Positions 1-8,022 of a DNA stretch of 15,829 bases are shown here, in pieces. The notes beneath the pieces are model-generated. The model saw only the letters and a program-made list of their open reading frames with translations, made no database searches and was not told the origin of the DNA. Source of the stretch: HyVt-337 sp964428895 (GTDB lineage: Bacteria > Planctomycetota > Phycisphaerae > SM23-33). The stretch spans positions 1 through 15,829 of the forward strand of contig CAYRZU010000074.1 in the NCBI GenBank assembly GCA_964428895.1. The letters are read 5' to 3'. Position 1 is the first letter of the stretch. Each line of letters starts with the position of its first letter. The position numbers and the translations under genes are program-made.

Positions 1-412
1 CGCTGCGGCAAAAGCGTTACTGCTTACGCGCGAATTCATTGGGAGTGAAAAGCGGGGGTTAGAATAGGGAAGGACGTCAGGGCGGCAAAGCGCGGAATGA
101 CTGCTAGCTTTCATGGCTGGTAGTCCCTTTTCCGACTGCCAGCTCTGGGAGCTGCCAGTCTTTTCATCAGACAGCAAGGCCGTCTTCGTCCTACTCCGAG
201 GAATGTCCGCCCTTTGTTACTGGCCAACTCTAACTTATTTGTCCATAATGTGTTACGAATCTATCTTGGGATACTATCGGACAAAACGGACATCGTCATT
301 TTGGGAACATGTTGGGAACAAGATGGGAAGAAGGGCCTGCCAGGCGATTTCAGGAAGGTGTCCTAGGTATTGATATTCAAAGGCTTACAAGCGAGACAAG
401 ACCCCGTTTCTG
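1..412. other. Gene-poor, AT-richer left edge
   Basis: No convincing gene is visible in this stretch. Its base composition is visibly more AT-rich than the rest of the window (for example 225-310), and the short open frames lack both a ribosome binding site and recognisable protein features. It contains one terminator-like hairpin (134-164) and a short tandem direct repeat, TTGGGAACA twice with 11-bp spacing near 302-321. It lies on the 3' side of a tRNA-Gly remnant that has lost its own 3' half. The simplest inference is that this is DNA joined to the chromosome at a tRNA gene, by element integration or by another recombination event, or else an assembly edge. Confidence 0.5.
134..164 (+). 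terminator. Intrinsic terminator-like hairpin
   Basis: Left arm GACTGCCAGCTC, loop TGG, right arm GAGCTGCCAGTC. The arms form a 12-bp stem with a single C-C mismatch, followed directly by TTTT. The T run is only on the plus-strand 3' side, so it would end plus-strand transcription entering from left of the window. A short open frame entering from the left and stopping at 65-67 could be the tail of the gene it serves, but that is unproven. Confidence 0.55.
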
Positions 413-461
<49 letters not shown>

Positions 462-528
462 GAACTTCCGGCCTATCTTACGTCTCTGGGTCGGCCGATC
501 CAGAGGATTCTGGCCGGGTGACGGCCAG

Positions 529-1512
529 CTACCGGCCGAAGATCAACCGCCAACCGTCGCGGAAGACAAAGCGCCCCGCGTACATCGCTCGCCGCCATTT
601 CTTCGCGGCGGCCCGCCACTGACCGAGCAAACCCAGCAGCCCGCTCATGGGCAGACAGAAGATCAACTGCAGCAACTCCTGGACGAACATCCCATCCAGC
701 AGCGCCAGGGCTTTGAGGCCGCCCAGCCGCCCGCCGTGCTTGGCCACGTATTTCAGCAGGCTCCGTCGATACAGCACCGTGGGGGCGCTCTGAATGCCGG
801 AGACGTTGCCGATGTGCCTGATTCGGGCGGCCGGCGTGTAGCAGATGCGATGGTCGGTCTCGGCGATGCGGCGACACAGATCGGTTTCCTCGAAGTACAG
901 GAAGAACCCGTCGTCCATCAGCCCGACGCCTTCCAATACGCGGCGGGGCATGCACATGGCCGCGCCGACCAGCGACGGCACGTCGGCGGGCCCGTCGTAA
1001 TCGAAGTCGCGCATCTTGTAGCGGTCATAGGCGCCTTTGCAGACCTTCAGCATCCGTAGCGGCGTATAGCGATCGCAGAACGCCGCTACCGACGGCAACT
1101 GACGAACCGAGGGCTGCCCGCTCCCGTCGGCGTTGAGCAGCATCGGGCCCAGGCAGCCGATGGTCGCGTCGGCCTCCAACGCCCGCACCAGCACAACCAG
1201 AGCTCCGGAGGCGACGACGGTATCGGGGTTGAGCAGCAGAACGTATCGGCCGGTCGTGGCCTCGATGCCTTGGTTGTTGGCCGCGGCGAAGCCCACGTTC
1301 CGATCGTTGGCGATCAATTGCACGTCGGGGAACTCGCGCCGTAACCGGTCGGCTGCGCCGTCGGCCGAATCGTTGTCCACCACGACCGTCTCGACGCTCA
1401 CGGCATCCGCGTCTTTGCGCGCACCATCGGCCAGCGATCGCAGGCAGTCGGCCAGGACGTCGCTGCAGTTCCAAGAGACGATGATGATGGCCAGGTCCGG
1501 TCGGTCGCTCAC
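529..1512 (-). CDS. Glycosyltransferase family 2 (WbbL/rhamnosyltransferase-like)
   Basis: This 327-residue protein is a GT-A-fold inverting glycosyltransferase that would move a sugar from a nucleotide-sugar donor onto a glycan or lipid-linked acceptor at the cytoplasmic face of the membrane. Visible motifs are the first strand IIIVSWN (9-15), the nucleotide-binding VVVDNDSADG (43-52), NVGFAAANNQG (72-82), the DXD-like LLNPDT (93-98), and FFLYFEETDLCRR (203-215), which is typical of WbbL-type enzymes and carries the putative catalytic acidic residues. A hydrophobic stretch near the C-terminus could attach it to the membrane. I place the start at GTG 1512. It has an AGGAG at 1527-1523, ten bases upstream, and homology begins just after it; the open frame to 1614 adds 34 residues that look non-coding. 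It diverges from the FkbM gene. The sugar and acceptor cannot be told from sequence. Confidence 0.9.
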   Translation of the reverse strand: MSDRPDLAIIIVSWNCSDVLADCLRSLADGARKDADAVSVETVVVDNDSADGAADRLRREFPDVQLIANDRNVGFAAANNQGIEATTGRYVLLLNPDTVVASGALVVLVRALEADATIGCLGPMLLNADGSGQPSVRQLPSVAAFCDRYTPLRMLKVCKGAYDRYKMRDFDYDGPADVPSLVGAAMCMPRRVLEGVGLMDDGFFLYFEETDLCRRIAETDHRICYTPAARIRHIGNVSGIQSAPTVLYRRSLLKYVAKHGGRLGGLKALALLDGMFVQELLQLIFCLPMSGLLGLLGQWRAAAKKWRRAMYAGRFVFRDGWRLIFGR

Positions 1513-1541
1513 GGGCGGCGAGCTCCTGTGGGTATCGTCGA

Positions 1542-1570
1542 ATGGTACCGCCCTGCCCTGCGTCGGACAA
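1542..1570 (-). promoter_or_regulatory. Candidate sigma-70 promoter for the GT2 gene
   Basis: On the minus strand, TTGTCC (1570-1565; 4 of 6 to TTGACA) and TACCAT (1547-1542; 4 of 6 to TATAAT) are separated by exactly 17 bases. Transcription would start near 1535, leaving a leader of roughly 20 bases that contains the AGGAG ribosome binding site of the GTG start at 1512. This is a moderate match read by eye. Confidence 0.35.
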
Positions 1571-1622
1571 CGCCCTTCGCCTCGGCCGCAAACAATCGCC
1601 GCAGTTGGCCTCACAAGCTCGC

Positions 1623-1651
1623 TTGCCCCCGCCCCGGCAGAGCCCTAGAAT
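1623..1651 (+). promoter_or_regulatory. Candidate sigma-70 promoter for the FkbM gene
   Basis: TTGCCC (1623-1628; 4 of 6) and TAGAAT (1646-1651; 5 of 6) are separated by 17 bases on the plus strand. The predicted transcript start near 1658 gives a leader of about 55 bases, which would include the 1685-1704 hairpin and the ribosome binding site. It points away from the opposing GT2 promoter in the same intergenic region. Confidence 0.45.
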
Positions 1652-1684
1652 GCCGCTCCGATAGCCGTTTCGCTGACCCCCATG

Positions 1685-1707
1685 CCGCCGGGCGCACCCG
1701 GCGGAGG
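1685..1707 (+). promoter_or_regulatory. Leader hairpin touching the FkbM ribosome binding site
   Basis: CCGCCGGG (1685-1692), loop CGCA, CCCGGCGG (1697-1704) form a perfect 8-bp GC-only stem. The last two bases of the right arm are the first two of the GGAGG Shine-Dalgarno (1703-1707), which lies 6 bases from the ATG at 1714. If folded, the hairpin would partly cover or abut the ribosome site, so it may lower translation. The structure is seen directly; the regulatory role is inference. Confidence 0.45.
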
Positions 1708-1713
1708 AATCGC

Positions 1714-2577
1714 ATGCAGGCGCCGGTACGACTGATTCGCTGGTTCAACCACGCAGCCCCGTGGGCCCGGTACAAGAACCGCCTGGCTCGGTGGGCCCAG
1801 AAGTCTCTTCCCCGCGACGCCGGGCCGATCGTCTATTCCGGTATCCAGGGCACCTACCAGATGCGCCTGGACCTCGCCAACGAGACCGAGCGGTGGATGT
1901 ACCTCAACAACTACGAGCTGATGTTCCGCCGCATTCTGCGAACCGTCCTAGGGCCCGGTGATGTCTATATCGACGGCGGCGCCAACCTGGGCTTCCTGAC
2001 GCTGTTCGCCTCACGCTGCGTCGGGCCGACCGGCAAGGTGTACGCCTTCGAACCCATGCCCCCCACCGCCGCCCGCCTGGAAGAGACCCTCGACCTGAAT
2101 AACCTGGCCAACGTCGAGCTGAAGGCCTGCGCCGTCTGGGATAGCGCCATCACCACTAAGATGTACTGGTTCGCCGACGCCGACAGCGGCTCGGTGTCGC
2201 TCGGTAAGCGTGAGGACCTCCAGGTCGAGCAGGAGTTCAACGTCCCGGCTGTTCGTATCGAGGACGTGGTCGACCGGCCCGTCAAGGCCATCAAGCTCGA
2301 CGTCGAAGGCGCCGAACTGGCCGCCCTTCGCGGAGCCGAGAACCTGCTGAAGAGTTCCCGCCCTCACATTCTGATGGAGCTGAACCCCAACACCTGCAAG
2401 ACCTTCAGCTATCACCCGATCGATCTGGTCCGGTGGGTGCTGGACAACGTAGGCGACTACGACATCCGCTTCGTCAAGAGCCGCAAGATCCGCCCCGCCA
2501 GACTCGAGATTCTCGAAGCCGCGATTGCCGATCGGCCGCACAAGCTTCGAAACGTCTGGCTGCAACCGTTGGATTAG
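1714..2577 (+). CDS. FkbM-family SAM-dependent methyltransferase
   Basis: This 287-residue protein is predicted to transfer a methyl group from S-adenosylmethionine to an oxygen, in this family usually on a sugar, polyketide or other secondary product. The Rossmann-fold signature is clear: motif I VYIDGGANLGFLTL (84-97), the acidic loop YAFEP (110-114), and the FkbM hallmark LDVEGAEL (195-202) followed by an A-L-R-G-A-E helix. The ATG at 1714 is chosen because GGAGG sits 6 bases upstream and homology begins soon after; the open frame back to 1528 runs through promoter and hairpin sequence. It diverges from a glycosyltransferase, which suggests modification of a surface glycan, although many FkbM proteins have no proven substrate. 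The UroD-like gene begins 48 bases downstream on the same strand and may be co-transcribed. Confidence 0.9.
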   Translation: MQAPVRLIRWFNHAAPWARYKNRLARWAQKSLPRDAGPIVYSGIQGTYQMRLDLANETERWMYLNNYELMFRRILRTVLGPGDVYIDGGANLGFLTLFASRCVGPTGKVYAFEPMPPTAARLEETLDLNNLANVELKACAVWDSAITTKMYWFADADSGSVSLGKREDLQVEQEFNVPAVRIEDVVDRPVKAIKLDVEGAELAALRGAENLLKSSRPHILMELNPNTCKTFSYHPIDLVRWVLDNVGDYDIRFVKSRKIRPARLEILEAAIADRPHKLRNVWLQPLD

Positions 2578-2625
2578 GCTTCTCGCTGATCAGGCCCCTC
2601 GCCACCCAGCAAAGGGACACATTCA

Positions 2626-3728
2626 ATGACGCGCAAAGAACTGAACCTGGCGATCTTCGAGGGCACGACCGACAAGGTGCTGTGGCAGCCTCGCCTGGAG
2701 ATGTGGTACGACTACCACCGCGACCACGGCATGCCCGACCGCTTCAAAGGGATGGGCCGATTCGAATTCTATGACGAGCTGCGCTGCTCCCCCCGCTACA
2801 ACGTCTCCGGCGGTGCGGCAGGATTCCGCGACGAGGAGTTCGGCCATCGCACCGAGGAAATCGACCACCAGCACGTGGCCAGTATTCTTGAGACGCCCTG
2901 GGGCGAGCTGCGGACGGTCACCAAGCAGGTCTGGGAAGGCGATGTGGTCGTCAACTCGCGGATCGAGGAGTTCCCGGCCAGCTCCGTTGAGGACCTTCGG
3001 GTCCTGACCAAGATGACCGAGACCATTCAGTACAAAGTCGCCATGGACGGCTTCGCCGCCAGCGAGGCCGAGCAAGGTGACCGGGCGGCCTCGAGCATTA
3101 TCTGCCAATCCGACGGCTACACCGATCTGATCAAGGGGTACACCGGGCTGCTGAATGCCTCGTATCTGCTGGCCGATCATCCTGACGAGATGGACGCCTA
3201 CATCGACGCCTGTCACGCCCGCGACGACCGTTGGCTGGCGGAAATCTTCAAAATCCCCTGCCCCATCTTCAACCTGGGCGACCACACTACCAACGAGTTC
3301 ACCCCCCCCCGATCCTCGAACGCTACTGCATGCCGCGGTGGCGGAAGATCGCTAAACTGATGACCGAGCACGGCCGTTACGTTCACAGCCACTGGGACGG
3401 GAATGCCCGTCACCTGCTGCCCTACCTGATGGACTCCGGCCTACACGCGGTGGAGGCCCTGACCGTTGAGCCCATGGGCGACATGACACTGGAAGGCATC
3501 AAGGAGGCCGTGGGTGACACCATCGTGGTCCTGGACATGATCCCGGTGATCTACTTCCTGCCGAACTATCCCGTCAGCGATCTGATGGACTTCGTCAAGA
3601 AGGTCATCGACCTATTCGCTCCGCGCCTGATCCTGGGTGTCTCGGACGAACTGTCGGCTCCGTGCGAGATCGAACGCATCGATATGATCGCCGACCTGAT
3701 CGACAAGACGTGCGGCCTGGCGGATTAG
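2626..3728 (+). pseudogene. UroD-fold family protein, frameshifted at a C9 tract
   Basis: This is a uroporphyrinogen-decarboxylase-fold protein, the superfamily that includes HemE and the corrinoid/coenzyme-M methyltransferases MtaA and MtbA. The first part (2626 to about 3310) reads well, ending ...GDHTTNEFTPP. The match continues in another frame as PILERYCMPRWRK ... HSHWDGN ... GVSDELSAPCEIERI and stops at 3728. The switch falls in a run of nine C (3302-3310). One extra C would give ...FTPPPILERY... and an intact protein of about 367 residues, near the family's usual length. As written, translation from 2626 runs out of frame and stops at 3360. The Cys of PCEIERI matches the distal metal-ligand Cys of MtaA-type proteins, but the H-x-C position reads HWD. 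The start ATG has AAAGGGA upstream. It may be a true pseudogene, a slippage-controlled gene, or a sequencing indel. Confidence 0.75.
3302..3310 (+). repeat. Poly-C tract (C9) at the frameshift
   Basis: Nine consecutive C follow TTCA inside the UroD-like gene. The reading frame of the conserved protein changes exactly here. A change to ten (or seven) C restores one continuous frame. Confidence 0.9.
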
Positions 3729-3788
3729 TGGAGTAACCGCGGCGCTCAGCAAGCTGCCCTCTCTGCCTTCATTCACACTCGAAAGAGA

Positions 3789-4850
3789 CTATGCGCCGAC
3801 CAACCCGTAGGCGTCGATTTCGGATTCGACCTTGTCGAGGTCCTTGGGATACAGGGCGAAGATCACGCGCCGGCCTTGGGTGATCTCCATGATCTGCGGC
3901 AGCAGCATGGTGGCATGGGGGCTAACGAACACAAGCTGATCGTCCCGCAATCCCTCGTGGTAGATCGCCAGATCGGTCATGGCGTCGCCGGAGAGCTGGA
4001 GGACCTTCAGGTTCTTCATCTCGCGCCACAACGGAATGTGGTGCGTGTGGTAGCCGCAGATGTGGATCATGCCGCCCTTGGGGAACACGCCAAGAATCGC
4101 ATCGTCGAGCGGGCCGACAATCTCGCGATAGACGTCCGGGCCGACCAACTGGAGCGTGCAGCCATCGATCTGGCCGTAACCCGGTGGCTGGCCGCGGAGG
4201 CGGTGGATGATGCCCTGAAGCTGCTGCTCGGGAATAGTGTCGACGAACCATTTCCGCATACCGGCCGCAAGATCTGCCAACACTTGAAGGTCGTTGCGGG
4301 CGGCGGCGGGATCGTCCATCAGCCCCAACAGGAACTTCTCGCCGCCGTACAAGCTAACGGCCTCCACGAGCGGCCCGGTCACCCCGTGTGCGGTGAACAG
4401 CGGCAACTTGACGTCGGCTTCCAGGAAGATCTCAGCCGACCGCTTCATGTTCCGCCACGCCTCAGACTTGTCCAAGTCGGGCGGTTCCAGCGAGCCGACC
4501 GGCAACGTGATTCGTCGCAGCTTGGTCACGGGATCAGGCTCTTTGGGCAACGGGAAGAAATCATCCGACCAATCCAGGCCGTGAGTCTCCGCCCCGGACG
4601 CCACCGGCCGAAACAGGCGCTCGTCGCGCATCAGATGGGCTTCCGTGGCCATTGCGTCAAAGCCCACGTGCATGGCCTCTTCGAGGGTGGCCCCTTCCGG
4701 CACTTCGCACGGCGGGGTCAGACCGGAGAGGATGAAGGGAGGCTGACCGTCGTTGCAGCCGTCATAGACGTCTTGCATGCGACGGAAGTAGTCATCACGA
4801 ATGGCGATCAACTCGGGATCGTTGAGAATCTCGTAGGTTTCCGGCTTCAT
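3789..4850 (-). CDS. Uroporphyrinogen decarboxylase-family protein (MtaA/MtbA-like)
   Basis: An intact 353-residue UroD-fold protein with the usual family length. It is unlikely to be the haem-pathway HemE: the N-terminal substrate-binding pattern of HemE is not seen, and it carries HICG (263-266), the H-x-C zinc motif of corrinoid:coenzyme-M methyltransferases and their relatives. The second zinc Cys expected further downstream is missing, because there is no Cys after 265; extra histidines in GYHTHH (266-271) might substitute. A role in methyl transfer from a methylated corrinoid or a related one-carbon substrate is therefore only an inference. The start ATG at 4850 has GAGGA several bases upstream. 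It runs convergently with the broken UroD-like gene, with 60 bases between stop codons, and is insulated from the upstream CARDB gene by a strong terminator, so it should have its own promoter between 4851 and 4920. Confidence 0.85.
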   Translation of the reverse strand: MKPETYEILNDPELIAIRDDYFRRMQDVYDGCNDGQPPFILSGLTPPCEVPEGATLEEAMHVGFDAMATEAHLMRDERLFRPVASGAETHGLDWSDDFFPLPKEPDPVTKLRRITLPVGSLEPPDLDKSEAWRNMKRSAEIFLEADVKLPLFTAHGVTGPLVEAVSLYGGEKFLLGLMDDPAAARNDLQVLADLAAGMRKWFVDTIPEQQLQGIIHRLRGQPPGYGQIDGCTLQLVGPDVYREIVGPLDDAILGVFPKGGMIHICGYHTHHIPLWREMKNLKVLQLSGDAMTDLAIYHEGLRDDQLVFVSPHATMLLPQIMEITQGRRVIFALYPKDLDKVESEIDAYGLVGA

Positions 4851-4920
4851 GCGGCGTCCTCGCGAAAGTGAAAGGCCTTAGTTACACCGCCCGGAACCAT
4901 TTGGGAAGGCCTTTGTAGGA

Positions 4921-4960
4921 AACGAAAATGCGGCGCCAACCCCGAAGGACGGCGCCGCAT
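4921..4960 (-). terminator. Strong intrinsic terminator of the CARDB-repeat gene
   Basis: On the minus strand ATGCGGCGCC (4960-4951) pairs perfectly with GGCGCCGCAT (4937-4928), a 10-bp GC-rich stem around a 13-base loop. TTTTCGTTT follows, and the stem ends about 37 bases past the TAG at 4998. It ends the CARDB transcript before the UroD-like gene. Confidence 0.85.
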
Positions 4961-4997
4961 CTTTGCATCGTTGGAACGTTCGTCAGTTCAACCTGAG

Positions 4998-7892
4998 CTA
5001 GACCGTTACCGTCAGCCAGTCCCGATCGAGGCCCTTGCCTTGGTTGGCGTTGTTGGACTCGACCAGTTCGACCACCTGCCGGTTCACGTCGACGATCATG
5101 CCGATGTTCACGCCGTCGGTGGCGGTGAAGCCCGCCGGCGGGGCCGCCGGGAGCGTCAGGGAGTGATCGGTAAAGGTAAACGTGCCGCCGGCAACGATGG
5201 CGGGAACCGCCAACGAGCCCAGGAACACGTCGTTTCGGCCGATCACGCCGTTGCTGGACAAGTAGAACTTCACCCGCGAGGCCACAGCATCGCCGGTGCC
5301 CTGGTTGGTGATGGTGCCGTCGATCGTGAAGGTCTGCCCCCACTGCAGGGGCTCATCGGAATCGAAGAACGTGCCGATCAGGTCGGCCGGTGGGGCCACG
5401 CGCACCCAATCGCGGTCGAGGCCCTTGCCGCGATTGCGGTTGTTGGCTTCGTTGGACTCGGTGACGGCGGCGTCGGCGTCGACGATAACGCCGATGTTCA
5501 CGCCGTCAACCGGGGTAAAGCCCGCCGGCGGCGTCCCCGGCAGCGTCAGCGACTGATCGTTGAAGATGTAGGTCTGTCCGGCGTTGATGGCCGGAATGGC
5601 CCGCGAACCCAGATACTCGTCGTTGGCGTCGATCACGCCATTGCTGGACAGGTAGAACTTCGCGGTCGACGTTCCGGCGTTCGCATTGCCCTGGTTGGCG
5701 ATCTTACCGTCAACGTTGAATGTCTGGCCCCACATCAAGGGCTCATCCGAGTTGAGGAACGTGCTGATCAGGTCCGGCGCCGCGGCCGTGATCATCAACC
5801 AATCGCGGTCCAGGCCCTTGCCACGGTTGCGGTTGTTGGTCTCGCTGGCCTCGTGGACCTTGCCAGTGGCGTCAACGATCATGCCGATGTTCACGCCGCC
5901 GGTGGCGGAGAATCCGTCCGGAGGGGCAGCCGGAAGCGTCAGAGCCTTATTGGCGAAGGTGAAGGTCTGACCGGAGGCGATCGCGGGAACGTAACGATCA
6001 CCCAGATAGTAGTCGCTGGTGTCGATGACGCCGTTGACCGACAGGTAGAACTTCGCCCGCGATGTACCGGCATTGTTGTCGCCTTGGTTCTTGATGGCGC
6101 CGGCCACGCGGAAGGTCTGTCCCCAGACCAGGGGTTCTTCGGAATCAAAGCTCGTTCCGATCAGGTCCGGCGGTGGCGTCACGCGGGCCCAGTCCCGGTC
6201 GAAATTCAGGCCGCGGTTACTGTTGTTGGTCTCGTCGGATTCGGAGACCGTATTGGCGGCGTCGACGATCATGCCGATGTTCACGCCGTCCGTGGCGGTA
6301 AAGCCCGCCGGCGGCGTTCCGGGCAAGGTCAGCGACTGATTAACGAAGGTGTAGTTCGTGGCCGGATTGATGCCGGGAATCGCGCGACTGCCGAGATAAA
6401 CGTCGGTGGCATCGATCACACCGTTGCTGGACAGATAGAACTTCACGGTGGAGGCCCCGGCGGCCACGGTGCCCTCGTTTCGAATGCCGCCGGAGACCTT
6501 GAAGGTCTGTCCCCACTGCAGAGGCTCTTGGGAGTCGAAGACCGCTCCGACCAGGTCGATAGGCATGGTCACCTTGACCCAATCGCGGTCGAGGCCCTTG
6601 CCGCGGTTGCGGTTGTTGGCTTCGTTGGACTCGGCCACGTTGCCGTTGGCGTCAACGATCATGCCGATGTTTACGCCGTCGTTGGCGGTGAAGCCCGTCG
6701 GGGGTGTGTTGGGCAAGACCAGGGAGTGATTGCTGAAGGTATAGGTCGCCCCGGAGGCCAAGCTACTGACAGTCCGGGCGCCGAGGTAGTAGTCCTTCCC
6801 GCTGATCTTGTTGTCGCTGGACATGTAGAACTTCACGGTGGATGTCCCGGCGGCGGCGGGCCCGTCGTTCTTGATCTTGCCATCAACGGTGAAGGTCTGC
6901 CCCCACGCCAACGGCTCTTGGGAGTCGAAGAACGTGCCCTTCAGGTTGGCCGGCTGAACCACCGACACGTAGTCCCGGTCCGTCCCCGTGCCCTGGTTGC
7001 GGTTGTTGGTTTCACTGTTCTCGGCAACGGCCTTGTTGGCGTCAACGATCATGCCGATGTAGACGCCATCGGTGCCCGTGAACCCCGACGGCGGACTGGC
7101 CGGTAGCTTCAGGGACTGATTGTTGAAGGTATGGGTCACTCCTGCGCCGAGGGCCGGAATGGTCCGCTGGCCTAGGTAGGTATCGCTGCCGGCGATGGTG
7201 GCGTCGCTGGACAGATAGAACTTCGCGGTGGTGGTCCCTGCCTGGGCCACGCCCTGGTTCTTGATCTTGCCGTCGACGTTGAAGGTCTGCCCCCACACGA
7301 GCGGCTCGTCGGAGTCAAAGCTCGTTCCGATCAGATCAGGCCCTTGAGACTGGAACGCATCGTAGTCATAGGTGGAGCCGATATCGCCCGGGCCGTTGTT
7401 GTATTCGTTGCTCTCGCCGACGTTGTTGTCGCCGTCGGTGGCCATGCCGATGTAGTAGTTGCCGATCCAGCTGTACCCGGACGGCGGCGTCGCCGGCAGC
7501 GTCAGTGTCTTGTTGAAGTCCGGGCCGTAGGAATAGCCGTAGACGTCCGAGTTGTGGGTGTATTGGCCCAGGTAGACGTCGTCGGCGTCGCCCCAATTCA
7601 GGTCGTTAGACAGATAGAACTTCTGATAGAACGACCGGGTAACGGCGCTGCTACCGTAGTTGACGACCTGCCCTTGCGCCGTAAACGACTGCCCCCAGCC
7701 GATGGTTGCCGGCACATAGCAGTCATAGCCCCGAAGGTCCACCGCCAAGAACAGCCTCGGCTCGAGTTGCTCCAAAATGGGCGTCCGGGCGAGCGAATCG
7801 GCAGGCCGATCTAACGACCGCTCCCCGCGGCCGCTCAGAAGCGTTCGGTAGAAGCTCTTGAGTCGATGAACCGCATTGGATGTGTTGAGCAT
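4998..7892 (-). CDS. LEPR-XLL exoprotein with seven CARDB-like repeats
   Basis: This 964-residue protein is predicted to be secreted or surface-exposed. An N-terminal tail of about 40 polar residues leads to LEQLEPRLFLA (40-50), the LEPR-XLL motif of planctomycete exoproteins. Seven repeats of about 130 residues follow, starting near 52, 186, 316, 446, 576, 707 and 837. Repeats 2-7 are close copies with D-L-I-G-T.F-D-S-.E-P-L-.W-G-Q-T-F at the start, KFYLSS in the middle, and V-.-E-S-.E-.N-N-.N-.G-K-G-L-D-R-D-W at the end; repeat 1 is clearly diverged. The pattern matches CARDB-type immunoglobulin-like adhesion modules. There is no C-terminal anchor, no catalytic domain and no classical hydrophobic signal peptide. 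The start is ATG 7892 with GGAG nine bases upstream; a TTG five codons earlier overlaps that GGAG region. A good promoter lies at 8023-8051 and a strong terminator follows. Confidence 0.9.
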   Translation of the reverse strand: MLNTSNAVHRLKSFYRTLLSGRGERSLDRPADSLARTPILEQLEPRLFLAVDLRGYDCYVPATIGWGQSFTAQGQVVNYGSSAVTRSFYQKFYLSNDLNWGDADDVYLGQYTHNSDVYGYSYGPDFNKTLTLPATPPSGYSWIGNYYIGMATDGDNNVGESNEYNNGPGDIGSTYDYDAFQSQGPDLIGTSFDSDEPLVWGQTFNVDGKIKNQGVAQAGTTTAKFYLSSDATIAGSDTYLGQRTIPALGAGVTHTFNNQSLKLPASPPSGFTGTDGVYIGMIVDANKAVAENSETNNRNQGTGTDRDYVSVVQPANLKGTFFDSQEPLAWGQTFTVDGKIKNDGPAAAGTSTVKFYMSSDNKISGKDYYLGARTVSSLASGATYTFSNHSLVLPNTPPTGFTANDGVNIGMIVDANGNVAESNEANNRNRGKGLDRDWVKVTMPIDLVGAVFDSQEPLQWGQTFKVSGGIRNEGTVAAGASTVKFYLSSNGVIDATDVYLGSRAIPGINPATNYTFVNQSLTLPGTPPAGFTATDGVNIGMIVDAANTVSESDETNNSNRGLNFDRDWARVTPPPDLIGTSFDSEEPLVWGQTFRVAGAIKNQGDNNAGTSRAKFYLSVNGVIDTSDYYLGDRYVPAIASGQTFTFANKALTLPAAPPDGFSATGGVNIGMIVDATGKVHEASETNNRNRGKGLDRDWLMITAAAPDLISTFLNSDEPLMWGQTFNVDGKIANQGNANAGTSTAKFYLSSNGVIDANDEYLGSRAIPAINAGQTYIFNDQSLTLPGTPPAGFTPVDGVNIGVIVDADAAVTESNEANNRNRGKGLDRDWVRVAPPADLIGTFFDSDEPLQWGQTFTIDGTITNQGTGDAVASRVKFYLSSNGVIGRNDVFLGSLAVPAIVAGGTFTFTDHSLTLPAAPPAGFTATDGVNIGMIVDVNRQVVELVESNNANQGKGLDRDWLTVTV
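5098..7470 (-). repeat. 390-393 bp tandem repeats inside the CARDB gene
   Basis: The marker CCGATGT (plus strand) recurs at 5101, 5491, 5884, 6274, 6664, 7054 and 7447, a period of 390 or 393 bases, which is 130 or 131 codons. Copies are similar at DNA level. One pair of non-adjacent copies, 5404-5461 and 6577-6634, differs by a single base over 58 positions. Confidence 0.9.
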
Positions 7893-8022
7893 GTCTGATG
7901 TCTCCAAACCAGGGCCCGACAGAGCCGCTCCAGGAACATCTGGATGAACACCCCAATCTGTCCGAGCCGGCTAGTACACGTCCGTCCCCTTCGGCTGCGC
8001 AAGCCAACCAAATTGGCCAGTT

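Noticed and set aside
2..67. Possible C-terminal tail of a plus-strand gene (ends ...GSEKRGLE, stop at 65-67)
   Set aside because: Only about 21 codons are visible and the other two forward frames also stay open for a while. The downstream terminator makes it plausible, but the frame cannot be chosen.
113..373. 86-codon open frame on the plus strand in the left edge
   Set aside because: It has no ribosome binding site or recognisable motif, and a terminator-type hairpin with a T run lies inside it. Its composition does not look coding.
493..520. Inverted repeat CCAGA-GGAT-TCTGG just past the GT2 stop as a terminator
   Set aside because: The stem is only five base pairs and no T run follows on the minus strand.
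4971..7106. 711-codon plus-strand open frame opposite the CARDB gene
   Set aside because: It is a mirror of the GC-rich repeats: it repeats with the same 390-bp period, has no ribosome site, and its protein shows no family features. The minus-strand gene has the motif, promoter and terminator.
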